Below, piece by piece: positions 54,276-64,000 of a stretch of DNA of 64,000 bases. A program made the translations under genes and the position numbers. The notes beneath the pieces were generated by a model. That model did no database searches, was not told the origin of the DNA, and worked only from the letters and a program-made list of their open reading frames with translations. The DNA is from Heloderma charlesbogerti (lineage: Eukaryota > Chordata > Lepidosauria > Squamata > Helodermatidae), in NCBI GenBank assembly GCA_026122225.1, contig JANEZZ010002769.1, forward strand, positions 558,001 to 622,000, read 5' to 3'. Position 1 is the stretch's first letter, and each line of letters starts with the position of its first letter.

Positions 54276-55936
54276 GTATGGTCAGTGTATTTCTACAACC
54301 TTTTCACAAGGATTTCTTAGCTGAGGTTATACCTAGCCAAATTGTGGCAGGTCAAGACTGCAGAAAGAGATTGTTTACAGTAGGCATTTGGTCTTGCCAT
54401 CTCCCTCTCCTCTCTTCAGGTCATATGCTGGGACTGAGGGCATTTGAGAAGATAAGGAGGATGATCTTGGGAAATGTAGGTGTCAGATGCAGTTGCAGTA
54501 CATGGATCTGTGCAAGGCCTGTGGTCAACAGCCCCTGGGACTGTGGCCCAGAGCTGAGGAGGCAGGAAAGGGGCAGCTGCCAGTCCAGGAACAGCTGAGA
54601 GCAGGAGAGGAGGGAGGAGTACTGTGAAAAACAGCAGTGACAGAGGTTCCATCCATCAACCAGATCAAGATTTTTAGATTATGTTCCTCTTGCATTTGGA
54701 AATGTCTTCTCTTTACTGGAAGTTGGAAGCAGGGTTGCCAACTTTTTTCTGGTATTGCTTGTGTACCGTGATAAACAGAAACTGAGCGTCTTCCATTACT
54801 GCACCTACATGCTAGATAAAGCTTCACCAGCTGAATTTCTGCTCCTCCTGCAGCTGCTAAAGAGTCAGCAACTCTTGCTGTGAGTGATTGACAAGGAGAT
54901 TAATCTATTACAGCCATGTGTTGTGGACATTTCCTTTAAAGGCTGTGGTTAATAGGCCAGATGGGCCACTGACCTAAGAAATAAAACAGTTCTTAATTCA
55001 TATGACCTTTTATAGCCTTGCCAAAAGTGTATCTTTCTCTCGTACTAGGCAGTATCATCTTACTGATCACTTCAACTCCCCTCTCTATTTACCTATCTTT
55101 CTCCTGTTTTACATTTAGACCATGGGTGCTTTGGGGCCCTGTATTGTCTTTTTATTTTGTATTTATTTACTGCTGAGTATAGTGAGGATATGGCTCATCA
55201 CTGAAGCTTAGTGGACCTCTTGCAATAAACAAGGAAAAGCAAGAGGAGGAAGAAGAGGACAGATTTGATTAGAGATGCACGTCACCCTCAAATGATAGGC
55301 TGTTGGCGCCAAAGGGAGACCAGGACTGAGAAGGACTGAAAACTGTGTCCTGTGCAACAAAAAAGGAGACAAGGGCTCAAAATATCATATCATGCATACC
55401 CAAAGTTCAGACCCCGGCTGAGGATGGAGGCAACCAGAGTACATGTAGCACACAGTGAGATAATGTACAAAAGATGGAACGAAACTGGAGGCATGATATG
55501 TACCACAGCACATGAAAAATTGAGAGCTTCTGTGTCGAGTTTACTGTGCCATATCCATCTTTACTAGCATAGCAGTAATTTATGTGAGCAGTACTAGAGC
55601 TCACATCCCTCTGACAGCCACACCTTCTGACCTGAAAGCACTGATCCTAGATGTGTGGAGGGGAAAACACATTATACACATACTCAGAGGCACTCTCTTC
55701 TGTATTACTTCACATTTTCTAAAACTGAGCCCTGGCATTGAAAATAGTCTCCCGGTCTGAGTCTTAGCTGAAATAAAACCCTTTAGAGCATCATGGGGAT
55801 GCTGAATCCTTGCACTGGAGCTTGCACTGACTCTTGTCATGCTCAGGAGATTGCAGTTGCATGAGCAGGACACCACTGGAATGTCCTGTGGGCATGCTAA
55901 GTATACTGGAACATATGTTGCTGGAGGATTGGGAAT

Positions 55937-55959
55937 GCGCGCGCGCACACACACACACA
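55937..55959. repeat. GC/CA compound dinucleotide repeat
   Basis: Alternating purine-pyrimidine GCGCGCGC then CACACA, able to form Z-DNA in principle. Confidence 0.85.
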
Positions 55960-56286
55960 GGGCCTGTTCTGAAATTGTTATTTTTTTCTGTTCTGTTCAC
56001 TCAGAAAGCATGCATCCTGCAGACTCCTCTACTGCCCTAGCAGATGCTTGGGGTGCCCTTTCTTGCAGGAAGAATCCGACACTCTGGTGACTGAAGGCTC
56101 CAAACTCCTGTGCCACACACAAGAGAAGGGAAGCCCATCTATATGGGTGCTGCTGTGAGAGTCACACAGCGCTGGTCCCTGGGGTGTATCTTTTCCTTGC
56201 ACCTGGCAATGTCAGGGACATGAAGATGCGGGGCCAGGATGGGATGGAGGCGGGAGTAGGGGGTGGGGAGAGAGGCTATACTGTAC

Positions 56287-56540
56287 CTCGCAGCTGCTGT
56301 GAAGGAGAGCTGCTTGCCTCCAGCCAGGGGTCCACGGGATGCTCGCTGCTGCAACTGGCGTCTTCTTGCCCTCCCTCCTGCTGCTGGAGATCACTCAACA
56401 TGTGTCCATTTCCCTGCTAGTGGCTCAGGTAGGGCAGCTGTGTCAGACGCCTCCTCCTCCTCCTCTTCAGTGCAGCAGCTTCCTGCTCCTCCTGCAGGCA
56501 GCCATCCGCTGCTACTGGCTCTGCTTAGAGACGAGCTGCA
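56287..56540 (-). other. SLC4A3: Candidate non-coding exon 1 of SLC4A3
   Basis: A GC- and CAG-rich block on the minus strand ends in AG|GTACAG and lies 25-40 bp downstream of a TTTAAATAA element. It holds a short upstream frame (MAACRRSRKLLH and stop). The first exon must lie upstream of 50,259, and this is the best promoter-like block I see. Both boundaries are approximate. Confidence 0.4.
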
Positions 56541-56562
56541 CATTGGCTGCTCTTGCTCCCTT

Positions 56563-56572
56563 ATTTAAAATT
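56563..56572 (-). promoter_or_regulatory. TATA-like element upstream of candidate SLC4A3 exon 1
   Basis: TTTAAATAAG on the minus strand in an otherwise GC-rich flank. It would direct initiation near 56,535-56,540. Inferred only. Confidence 0.35.
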
Positions 56573-56879
56573 CTGTGTGGTGAGCTGTGAGGCTATGAGT
56601 CACTCACTGCTTTTTGCCAGAGCAGGCAGCAGCTGAGCAAGTGGCTATTCTGGAGAGTTAGGCTGGCAGGAAGGAGGGACGCAAGTAGCCTCCCTCAGTA
56701 CAGCATCACTGGCACCTCCACACCCAATTAGCAAGGCACTAGCACTAACCCTTCCTGTACCTCCTGGCTAGGCAACGCAGTGGCGCAGGCACACACACAT
56801 TTATCTTTATGCTGGCACACAGCCTCCCAGCTCCACATACTAGCTGGTGCATTGTATTCCAATGCGTTGCACATACCAT

Positions 56880-57118
56880 GAGAGAGCTGATGTCGGGTAA
56901 TAGTTAAGAGATTGAGCTATGAATCAGGAAGTCCCCAGTTTGAGTATAGCTTCTGCTATGAACTCACTAGGCAAACCACTCTCTCTCAGATTCAAGCCTC
57001 CCCTGTCCATCTGCATAAATACTGATTTAACTTACAGGGTTGTTGTAAGGATTAAACCTAGATAATGTGCAAGTACTTTGAACACTTCGGAAGTGTACAA
57101 TACAAATATTAAATGTTA
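56880..57118 (+). mobile_element. Old SINE, MIR/CORE-like
   Basis: tRNA-like head (AGTTAAGAGATTGAG, CCCCAGTTTGAGT), the CTTACAGGGTTGTTGTAAGG core and a TGCAAGTACTTTGAACA segment resembling MIR-type CORE-SINEs. Confidence 0.5.
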
Positions 57119-57724
57119 TCCCCTGCGCAAAATTTGTATCAGTTTGAGTGTATGTCACCTTGGGTGCTTTGGTGGAGGGGCTACTCACAAATACATATAC
57201 CACCAACCAAATAATCACACTCACATGTGGTACAAACAAAACAGTATTTTCACTTCAAGGACATATGATAATTCACATATGCATGTGTAATTTTAAAGCA
57301 GCCTCTTACCTGACACTGAAGTCAAGGTGAAAGTATGAGTGGCTACTCTAGTATGATTTCAGAAGAGAGGATACACAGGCAGAAGGAAGGTTTCTTTAGT
57401 TATCAGTTGTTGCAGATTAAGTTTTTATATATGTATTTTATGATTTGATTTTTTGTTGTTGTTTAAAATCTATGCACATGTCCTGATTGCTAATCTTGTG
57501 AAATGAATAAATCACACATCAAAATGAATCCTTGTGCTATATGGGACATAAAGAGCAGTTCTGCCCTCTCCCAAATTAGACCGGATCATTTGACCTTCAG
57601 CTATTTACTCAAAAGTGTGTTAACGAGAATGACAGGAGCAACTGTGATTGCTCTATAATAGCTCATCCATAAGGCAAGGCCTTATGTGAAGAATGAGATT
57701 TTGATGAGGAAAAAGCTTTCTTAT

Positions 57725-58692
57725 GCTGGGGTTGGCAACATGCTGCCCATGGGCACCATAGTGCCCCCAGACACCTCCATTACCACCTGCCAAAGCCCTC
57801 TGCTCCTCTGGATTATTCTTTTTACTTTATTCTTCTTATTTAATTCCCTTGGATGATTGAAATCAGGAGAACTCTGTCCTCCAGCCGCCTCATGCTCCTT
57901 GTTTCCCTTGCCCAGGCTGTCTCTGTGTCCATGTGAATCCAGAATATTCTTCAATAGAAAGTGAGAGGGCAGGGCAGCTGCAGCCCGAGCTCTGCTGCTT
58001 TCCAGCCAGACAGTCAAAACTAAAAGAAAAAAAATGGTGGGGGGAAGATGCTTGGGAAAGTGGGGAGCGACCTGGACGGCTGAGGGGGAAGAAAGAGGAA
58101 TGGCAGCAGGGGGGTGAGAAAAGCCAGTGGGGGTGGGGTGGGAGGAAGAGAGGGTTAGAAAAGCCAGCTGGACATGGGCGGAGAGGGTTAGAAAAGTCAG
58201 CAAGAGTGGCGGGGAAGGGAGAAGGTTTAGAAAAGCCAGGGAGAGAGAATTAGAAAAGCCAGCAAGGGGGTGGGGGAACAGCTGAGGAGTGATGGGGGTG
58301 GGTCAGGGGGGATGTGTGTTATTGGTGTCTCTGTCTGTGTTGGCAATGTGGTGTCTGTATGTATGTGTTGGCAAAGTGGGATGTGTGTGTGTTGGCTGGG
58401 GTGGGTTGTGTGAGGTTATTTGGGGAAATAATTAGTTTGCCTTTCTGTGAAATAGGTGTTTTGTTGAAGCAGAAATCCGAGGGTTCAAAGGAATGTGCTT
58501 GCATTCTAGCCTCACCAGTTTGCCTTTCTATGAGATGGGTGTTTTGTTGCAGTAGTAAATTCTGTGATTGCTCACACCCTGTGGCAGTCATTTTTGACAT
58601 ACACACACACTGCCACATCAGCTAATTTGTTACAGTGCCCACAACACTTCCTCAAAAATCCAAACATGCCCAAACAGGTTGGAGATGCCTGC
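57725..58692. mobile_element. Possible hAT-like non-autonomous element with internal tandem repeats
   Basis: Imperfect terminal inverted repeats: CTGGGGTTGGCAAC at the left; the right end reverse-complements to CAGGCATCTCCAACCTG. The interior holds the tandem array at 58110-58270 and a direct repeat at 58433-58474 / 58517-58560. No clear target-site duplication and no transposase. Confidence 0.45.
58110..58270. repeat. Imperfect tandem repeat (about five units)
   Basis: Unit core GTTAGAAAAGCCAGC in units of roughly 20-37 bp, G-rich between cores. Confidence 0.65.
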
Positions 58693-59330
58693 TCTAGGTT
58701 CCGGCAAGGACTTGATTTCAGGAATCCTGTACCTAGCAACACTCCATCTTGAGAAGGTGTTATACTGCATTTCCTAAATAAAGAGAAACTCTGGGACTTT
58801 GTGTTTTGTGGAGCAGCAGCCACCTTAAAAAACTAAAGGTGGAACAGTCTGCTAGTGTGGAGCAAAATTTACAGTAGAGCTAAATCTAAAATCTGAGATG
58901 CTCAAGTCTGCTGATCTAGAGAACATTTCAGATGTTCCTACTCAATGGCGACTGAAGGGCTTTCTGCACATGCTCAGAAGTATGTTATTATTATTGCTTC
59001 ACCTATTCCCATAAAAACAGATTGCAGGGTTAAACCCAAACTCAAAATTACGCCTTAGTTAGGAGGTATCCTTGCCTTCAGGGCCTCTGTTTACCGAGCG
59101 GGAGGCAGTGTTAGGGTAATGGGTTGGGAACCAGGTTTATGAAGGTGGGAAGTTACTCGATATTCGGGTGCCCTGCGTGGGGATGTCTACATAAAATTCT
59201 TGGAGCAAGGGGGTGGGCGTGGCTGTGGAATTTATATGAGGCTTGATCGGGCTGCGAGTCTATTTTCTGGAGGAGCGCGGGGTTGGCTGGGGTCTGGAAA
59301 GGCTTGCCGCATGGAGGCTGGTTCTAGACT

Positions 59331-59457
59331 AGCCTTCCCCAACCTGGTGCCCTCTAGATGTTTTGGACTACAAATCCTATCAGTCCCAGCAAGCACAGTC
59401 AGGGGTGCTGGGAATTGTAGTCCAAAATACCTGGAGGGCACCAGGTTAAGGAAAGCT
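59331..59457. mobile_element. Palindromic element, family A, copy 4
   Basis: Arms AGCCTTCCCCAACCTGGTGC and GGGCACCAGGTTAAGGAAAG with about 47 nt of pairing. It lies about 170 bp upstream of the proposed STK11IP exon 1. Confidence 0.7.
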
Positions 59458-59559
59458 GAGACGAACGATACCACGAGGCTAGTTAAGAACCTAATGAAGG
59501 CGATGGTGCCGCTGTGCAATAACAGAGAAAAACGAGGCAGAGCCGTGCAGGGACAACCC

Positions 59560-59780
59560 TAGGCTGGGAGCGGCACAGACTCCCTTAAGTCCGCCGAGGA
59601 CGCTCTCTCCTGTTTTCGTACCGGCTCTATGGTAACGCGGAAGTGAGGAGCTTGTCTTGTGTTTATCGTCGGGGCGCTGTTCAGGAGACCGGTTCGCGGC
59701 TTTCCAGGTAGGGAGGGGAGGGGTTATTCGACCTAGAAGACTGCGCGAACGTTGCTGTGGTTACTTCTTTCCTTCCTTCT
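59560..59780 (+). promoter_or_regulatory. STK11IP: STK11IP CpG-rich TATA-less promoter
   Basis: A GC/CpG-enriched block flanks the proposed non-coding exon 1. It contains an ETS-type motif CGGAAGTG at 59638-59645 and no TATA box, as is typical of housekeeping promoters. No transcript data are available, so the start site is unplaced. Confidence 0.55.
59620..59707 (+). other. STK11IP: STK11IP probable non-coding exon 1
   Basis: Ends at TTTCCAG|GTAGGG inside the CpG-rich block. It would join the acceptor just before the ATG at 60374. If transcribed from upstream of 59629 it carries a five-codon uORF (ATG at 59629-59631). The left edge is a guess. Confidence 0.5.
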
Positions 59781-60373
59781 TGGCTGGCATTCCCTGCATC
59801 ATGCGCTTGCTGTTTTCTTTTCCCTGCGCGAGGCTCCTCTTTCCTGTCCTAAAATGGGAAGGATCCTGTGGTACTCTCTGGGGTCTGGTGACCTGCCTAG
59901 GATAGGTAAACCTCCCCCTCTTGATAGATGGAAGGAGGAGAAGATCCTCTGAAAACTTCCTAGAAGGATTCCAGGATCCTCTGAAGCTTGAGGTGGGGCT
60001 GCCCCGTCCTTAAATAAGGGGAGTTGTGCAATTCTTGTCACTGTCATGCGACTATGCGTAAGGATGATAACAGTTGATTTGCGACGCGCCTGGCTTGGCC
60101 TTGGGATCTGCACCAGCCTGGCTCCAGATTACAGCTTGTAACTCTAAAAGTCTCGGTCTTGGGAGGATAGTATATTAAATTTCCGCCCTTTGGGATCTCA
60201 GTCTTTCTCAGACAGGAGTTGTGGTTGATTAGTCTCTGGTTGATGATTGAGTTTCAGATTGGTGAGTGAGCTACATTTCTTTACACGTAGCTTGTTTTAA
60301 GAACCTTAAAGGTGCCTTGGACTTTTGGTTCCCAGGTGATTATTTTTCTTTCCTTTTGGTCTCATCTCTGCAG

Positions 60374-60437
60374 ATGGCTCCTGATACTCCCAAGGAAATA
60401 ATGCTTCAGAGCTTAGCACGATTACTGCGGGATTCTG
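60374..60437 (+). CDS. STK11IP: STK11IP exon 2 (first coding exon)
   Basis: The ATG immediately follows the acceptor TCTCTGCAG. 21 codons, MAPDTPKEIMLQSLARLLRD then S, ending with one base of a Gly codon at donor GTGAGA. An LxxLLRDSG-type segment matches the family N-terminus. Confidence 0.92.
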
Positions 60438-61543
60438 GTGAGATTCTGCTGGTTTGAAGCACACTAGTGTGTGAAAGATATATTTAACTCTGCTCTAGCT
60501 TGCAAGAAATATGGCTGTACCTTGGGTTTGGGACCAGAGTTGGTGGTAATGGCCGAACTCTGACCCTGTGTGGGATGAACTGCAGCAGACATCATGGTGC
60601 TTTTTGGATAGGGAAAAGTAATCCACCACACTTCGATTGCTGGTGTTATTCAGCAAAGCCACATCACATCTTACCTGTCTGCAAACATTTTATCACTGTC
60701 CATAGTTGTTGTAGGTATCTGTAGCCAATCATGTATTTGGTTAAATGGGGGGGGGGGTTCCATAATTTCAGATACCTTCTGATAAATAACTTCCTTCATA
60801 GAACAAACCTGGGGAGGGGGAGAACTTCTGTTCTCTCTTCATTGAGAAAAGCTCTTCAGAGTAACCATGCTTGTGTTCCTGTACTTGCTTTATTACCAAA
60901 ATGGAGCAGAGCCCCAGCCCTTCCTAAGGGCTATGTCCAAGAGAAGAAAGATGGCTATTTCAGCTCCAGGAAGCAACTCCCTATTGATGTTTCTTGTGTA
61001 TAGTGAACATGTACTTGAAGATTTGCGAGTTAATTTAGGGAGGAAAATCTAGCACAACTAGTCTTGGAAGCCCTCTGTATCATTCCACTGAATTTAATCC
61101 TCTGTGTGTGGGTGGTGGTGCAGGAGAGTGTCCTAGACATAAGTATGTGAAGAGTATAGAACTAAGATACTTACTTCTGGACAAGCTCCACAGAACAAGC
61201 TATAGTTTGTACTCCTCTATAAGGGTGGCAGTGCTATGCTGCCAGGCTTACACTATACTGTTGAGCCTTTCTTCACAGGATGTGCATGAGCAGTGAGTGT
61301 ATATGGATCTATTAATGCTTATGTTCTTCTTTTTCTTTAGGAGACTTGATTCTGGATGGTACTAGCACCTTGACCTTGTTCACCTCTACACTAGAGATTC
61401 TCACTCAGATCTTTGAACAGCATCTACTACCACGAAACCAGAACCATGGCTTCATTGCACTGTCGTCACACCCTGCTGAAACTTCTGCCATCCTTCAAGC
61501 CCAATTCCTCTTTGATGTCTTGCAAAAGACTCCCTCGCTGAAG
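60374..61543 (+). CDS. STK11IP: STK11IP (LIP1, LKB1-interacting protein), first two coding exons, 3' incomplete
   Basis: STK11IP is a cytoplasmic leucine-rich-repeat protein first found as a partner of the kinase LKB1/STK11, and since linked to lysosomal mTORC1 control. The joined exons give 89 residues. They run from MAPDTPKEIMLQSLARLLRD to QFLFDVLQKTPSLK and follow the N-terminus of mammalian STK11IP: LARLLRDSG, then GTSTLTLFTSTLE, HGFIALSSHPAE and LFDVLQKT. Leucine-rich repeats would lie in later exons. No further exon was found up to 64,000, so the gene continues beyond the window. Confidence 0.93.
61341..61543 (+). CDS. STK11IP: STK11IP exon 3
   Basis: Acceptor TTTCTTTAG; two bases complete Gly, then 67 codons from DLILDGTSTLTLFTSTLEIL to FDVLQKTPSLK. 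Donor GTGTGT. The conserved HGFIALSSHPAE and QFLFDVLQKT segments identify the family. Confidence 0.94.
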
Positions 61544-61689
61544 GTGTGTACTGAAGTGGGAGGTTGTGAGGAGTCAGTCTGTGCTTTCTTTTGGAAAGAA
61601 GTTTATGCCTTATAGTGGAGATACTGGGGTTGTGCTGGTTATAGCTGTATTTCACACATGGTCCATGTATTGATGATGGCTGAGATGCT

Positions 61690-63240
61690 GGGTTGTAATG
61701 CCATCATTAGAATACCCGTGATGGATCAGACCAAAGGCCTATCTAGTCCAGTATTGTGTTCACATAGTGGCCAGCTACCTATGAGAAACCCAGTCCAAGA
61801 GCACTCTCCTGCTTGTGTTCCTTAGCCATTGATAGCCTTATTCTCCATGCATTTGTTTAATCCCCTCCCCAGTTTGGAGAGATCCTTCTGGAGTTCTTTG
61901 CTGTCATTTCTTTTGTTAAACTACAGTTATTTAAGTAATTTGGTGTCATCAGGAAATTTGGCCTTCTCACTGCTCACCTGTAACTCCAGATCATTTATGA
62001 ACAAGTTTAAAAGCACCAGTACCAATACAGATTCTTGGCAGACCCCACTGTTTACATCCCTCCATTGTGAGAACTGTCCATTTCTTCTTACTCTCTGTTT
62101 CCTGTTCTTTAACTAGTTTATTATCCATAAGAGGGCCTCTTCTCTTACTCCATGGTTGCTACATTTGCTCAGGAGCCTTTGGTAAGGGACTTTATCAAAA
62201 GCCTTTTGAAAGTCCAAGTAAATACATCACCCCTATCCACATGTTTGTTGACACTCTCAAAGAACTCTAAAAGGTCAGAGTAAGAGGGAACTTACCTTTG
62301 CAGAAGCCATGTTGATTCTTCTTCAGCAAGACTTGTCCTTCTGTATGCTTCATACGTTTATATTTAATAATACTTTCCATCAATTTCCCTGGAACAGGCA
62401 TTAAGCTAACCAGCCTGTAATTTCCTGGATCCCTTTTTAGAAATTACTATTACATTGGCCAGTTTCCAGTCTTCTTGTTACAGAGGATGATGATCTTAAG
62501 GACATGTTACATATTTTTGTTAGAGGTCAATGGTTTTTATGTTTGCGTTCTTTCAGGACCCTAGGATAGGTACAATCTGGTCGCAGTGATTTATTTGTTT
62601 TTCAGTTTGTAAGGTCTAAAACTTCATCTCTTGTCACCACTATTTGCCTCAGTTCCTCAGACTACCTTCATGAAAATATCAGTTTAGGCACAGGTATCTG
62701 CCGTACGTGTTCTGGAGTGAAGATGGATGCAAATAATTTATTTAGCTCCCCTTATCCTCCTTTAGTATTCCTATAACTCCCTTTATAGCCAACTGCTTCC
62801 CTCCCCATTTTCCTGCTTCTCATGTGTTTTTGTTTTTAATTGTTGGTCTTAATGTTAGTGATATTTCTATTAGCAATACATGTTTTGCACCCCTTATTCT
62901 CTGCTTGCATTTTCTTTGTGGAAGCTTGTGTTTCTTTGTTTTCCTTGTTTGGGCAAGACTTCCCTATCCTGAAGGAAACCTTCTTTTCTTGAATAAGTAC
63001 CTTGCTATTGCTTTTTAAAAATGCTGGTGATCTCTTGAACTTTGTGGTTCTTGTCCTGACCTGTGGTATACATTCTAGCTGAGCTTCTATTACTGTGGTT
63101 TTGAGTAACTTTGAAGCATTCTGGAGAGGTTTGACTCTCTTGACTTCCCAGGCCCCTCCTTTTAAAAAAGCTTCCTCTTTTGAAGTCCAATGTGCTTTGA
63201 CATATAATGAATGGGTCTTAAAAAAAAAAGAAATCATTGC
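61690..63240 (-). mobile_element. CR1-type LINE, decayed
   Basis: On the minus strand, around 62190-62220, one frame reads YLDFQKAFDK, the CR1 reverse-transcriptase motif. The 3' flank carries the usual CR1/L3 tail (ATGGATCAGACCAAAGGCC). Frames are broken throughout. The boundaries are approximate. Confidence 0.8.
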
Positions 63241-63419
63241 AATCCCTGTACAGCTTCAAGTGTTGAGAATAACCAGTGATTGGAATGTCTAATTTTTTTA
63301 AAAGGGTAGGTGGAAGAGAAGTTAAGCTAAAAGTACATGAATATATACACTACCAAGCACTTCACAGCTACCCTCTGGGCTTTATAAGAAATGGAAAAAA
63401 TGCATGCACCATTAGCATA

Positions 63420-63600
63420 TGAAGCATTAGACAGAATCAGATCATCATTTCATTTAGCCCAATACTAACTGGCACTAGCTCTACAAGATCTCTGGAAAAG
63501 CATGCTACTTGAGACACTTTTAAGTGGAGATGCTTAGGACTGAATCTGCGGCCTAATGCATGCAAAACATGTGCTCAACCACTGATCTATGTTGTCTCTC
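63420..63600 (-). mobile_element. SINE with tRNA-like head on the minus strand, decayed
   Basis: Same family as 26243-26445, with AATGCATGCAAAACATGTGC and CCACTGATCTATG at the tRNA-like end. Confidence 0.6.
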
Positions 63601-64000
63601 CAGTAGTCTGCAGAACTCCAAAATTGTTAATCTTTTGCATGATTGCTTGGCCAGAATCTGGCTTAATCGTCAAAACATAATTGAGGTATAACTTAACTGG
63701 TATTCTTCTTTCTCTGGATTCAGAAAGCCGTGCAATCTGGTATAATAGCAGCATGAACTTTATCATCCAGGATTTTGTGTGATGGTCTACTTAAACAACT
63801 TTGCAGCATTCAGCACAACTTCGATAAGAACAGTATTAGATTGCCCCTGATTAGTTTATTTAACAAAATATGGAAGATATTTAATCAGATATTTCTGATT
63901 AAATTACAAAATGTCTGGGTGTTCTCTATTCTGTCTGGAGACTAGGGTGTGGGCAACAGCAGACGTAGCCAGAGCTGGCTGGCATAAGGCTGAGGGGGTG

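Larger units (their letters stand above)
50260..56286 (-). other. SLC4A3 intron 1 (5' region)
   Basis: About 6 kb. It contains a LINE tail (51850-52156), SINE copies (52520-52700, 53838-54055, 54068-54275), a 17-G run and CT/CA microsatellites. No further exon was recognised. Confidence 0.6.
61544..64000 (+). other. STK11IP intron 3 (partial)
   Basis: Contains a long minus-strand CR1 LINE (61690-63240) and a tRNA-like SINE (63420-63600). The next exon was not found, so the intron runs off the window. Confidence 0.7.

Noticed and set aside
881..56540. Assignment as SLC4A2 (AE2)
   Set aside because: The C-terminus NELHMPV, the [19 protein letters not shown] block and the extracellular [12 protein letters not shown] loop match AE3, and the neighbour STK11IP is the AE3 neighbour.
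57721..58203. 160-codon minus-strand frame rich in Ser/Pro/Leu
   Set aside because: Low-complexity translation through a G-rich repetitive element; no domain and no splice context.
63700..63760. Possible next STK11IP exon after a TCTGGATTCAG acceptor
   Set aside because: The following frame stops after about ten codons and does not resemble the expected STK11IP sequence after LQKTxSLK.
1..64000. Bacterial-type features such as operons, CRISPR arrays, phage or insertion sequences
   Set aside because: All coding evidence is spliced vertebrate sequence. The short repeats are microsatellites or eukaryotic transposon parts, without regular repeat-spacer spacing.

Overview
This window is eukaryotic and most likely from a squamate reptile. 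The evidence is a vertebrate gene split into small exons, plus several copies of the BovB (RTE clade) LINE that is abundant in lizards and snakes. CR1/L2-type LINE tails, tRNA-derived SINEs and many short palindromic DNA elements fit the same origin. No species can be named from the sequence alone.

Positions 1 to about 56,540 are almost entirely one gene on the minus strand: SLC4A3, the Na-independent chloride/bicarbonate exchanger AE3. I placed 22 coding exons by reading splice sites and phases. They join into an uninterrupted frame of 1,235 codons plus stop, against about 1,232 residues in human AE3 (recalled). The start lies in a very small coding exon near 50.1 kb and the stop is at 881-883. 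A separate in-frame first exon with its own ATG lies at 30532-30724, inside the large intron between exons 6 and 7. That is where mammals keep the first exon of the cardiac isoform cAE3, and its phase joins exon 7 exactly. A candidate non-coding exon 1 and promoter lie near 56.3-56.57 kb.

The right end (about 59.6-64 kb) holds the start of STK11IP (LIP1, the LKB1-interacting protein) on the plus strand. It has a GC-rich TATA-less promoter, a probable non-coding exon 1, and two coding exons (60374-60437 and 61341-61543); the gene continues past the window. The two genes are therefore head to head, about 3 kb apart. As I recall the mammalian map, STK11IP and SLC4A3 lie in the same orientation, which would imply a local inversion.

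The introns are inflated by transposable elements. There are five BovB copies; two are about 3.2 kb, essentially full length, each with a 12-bp target-site duplication and only a few frame breaks. A 540-bp solo LTR sits 9 bp from the exon 8 splice donor. A minus-strand CR1 LINE fills much of STK11IP intron 3, and a nested stack of SINE, inverted-repeat element and BovB lies at 27.1-27.9 kb. Several palindromic element families also recur across the locus. I see no tRNA or rRNA genes, no CRISPR array and no further protein-coding gene.
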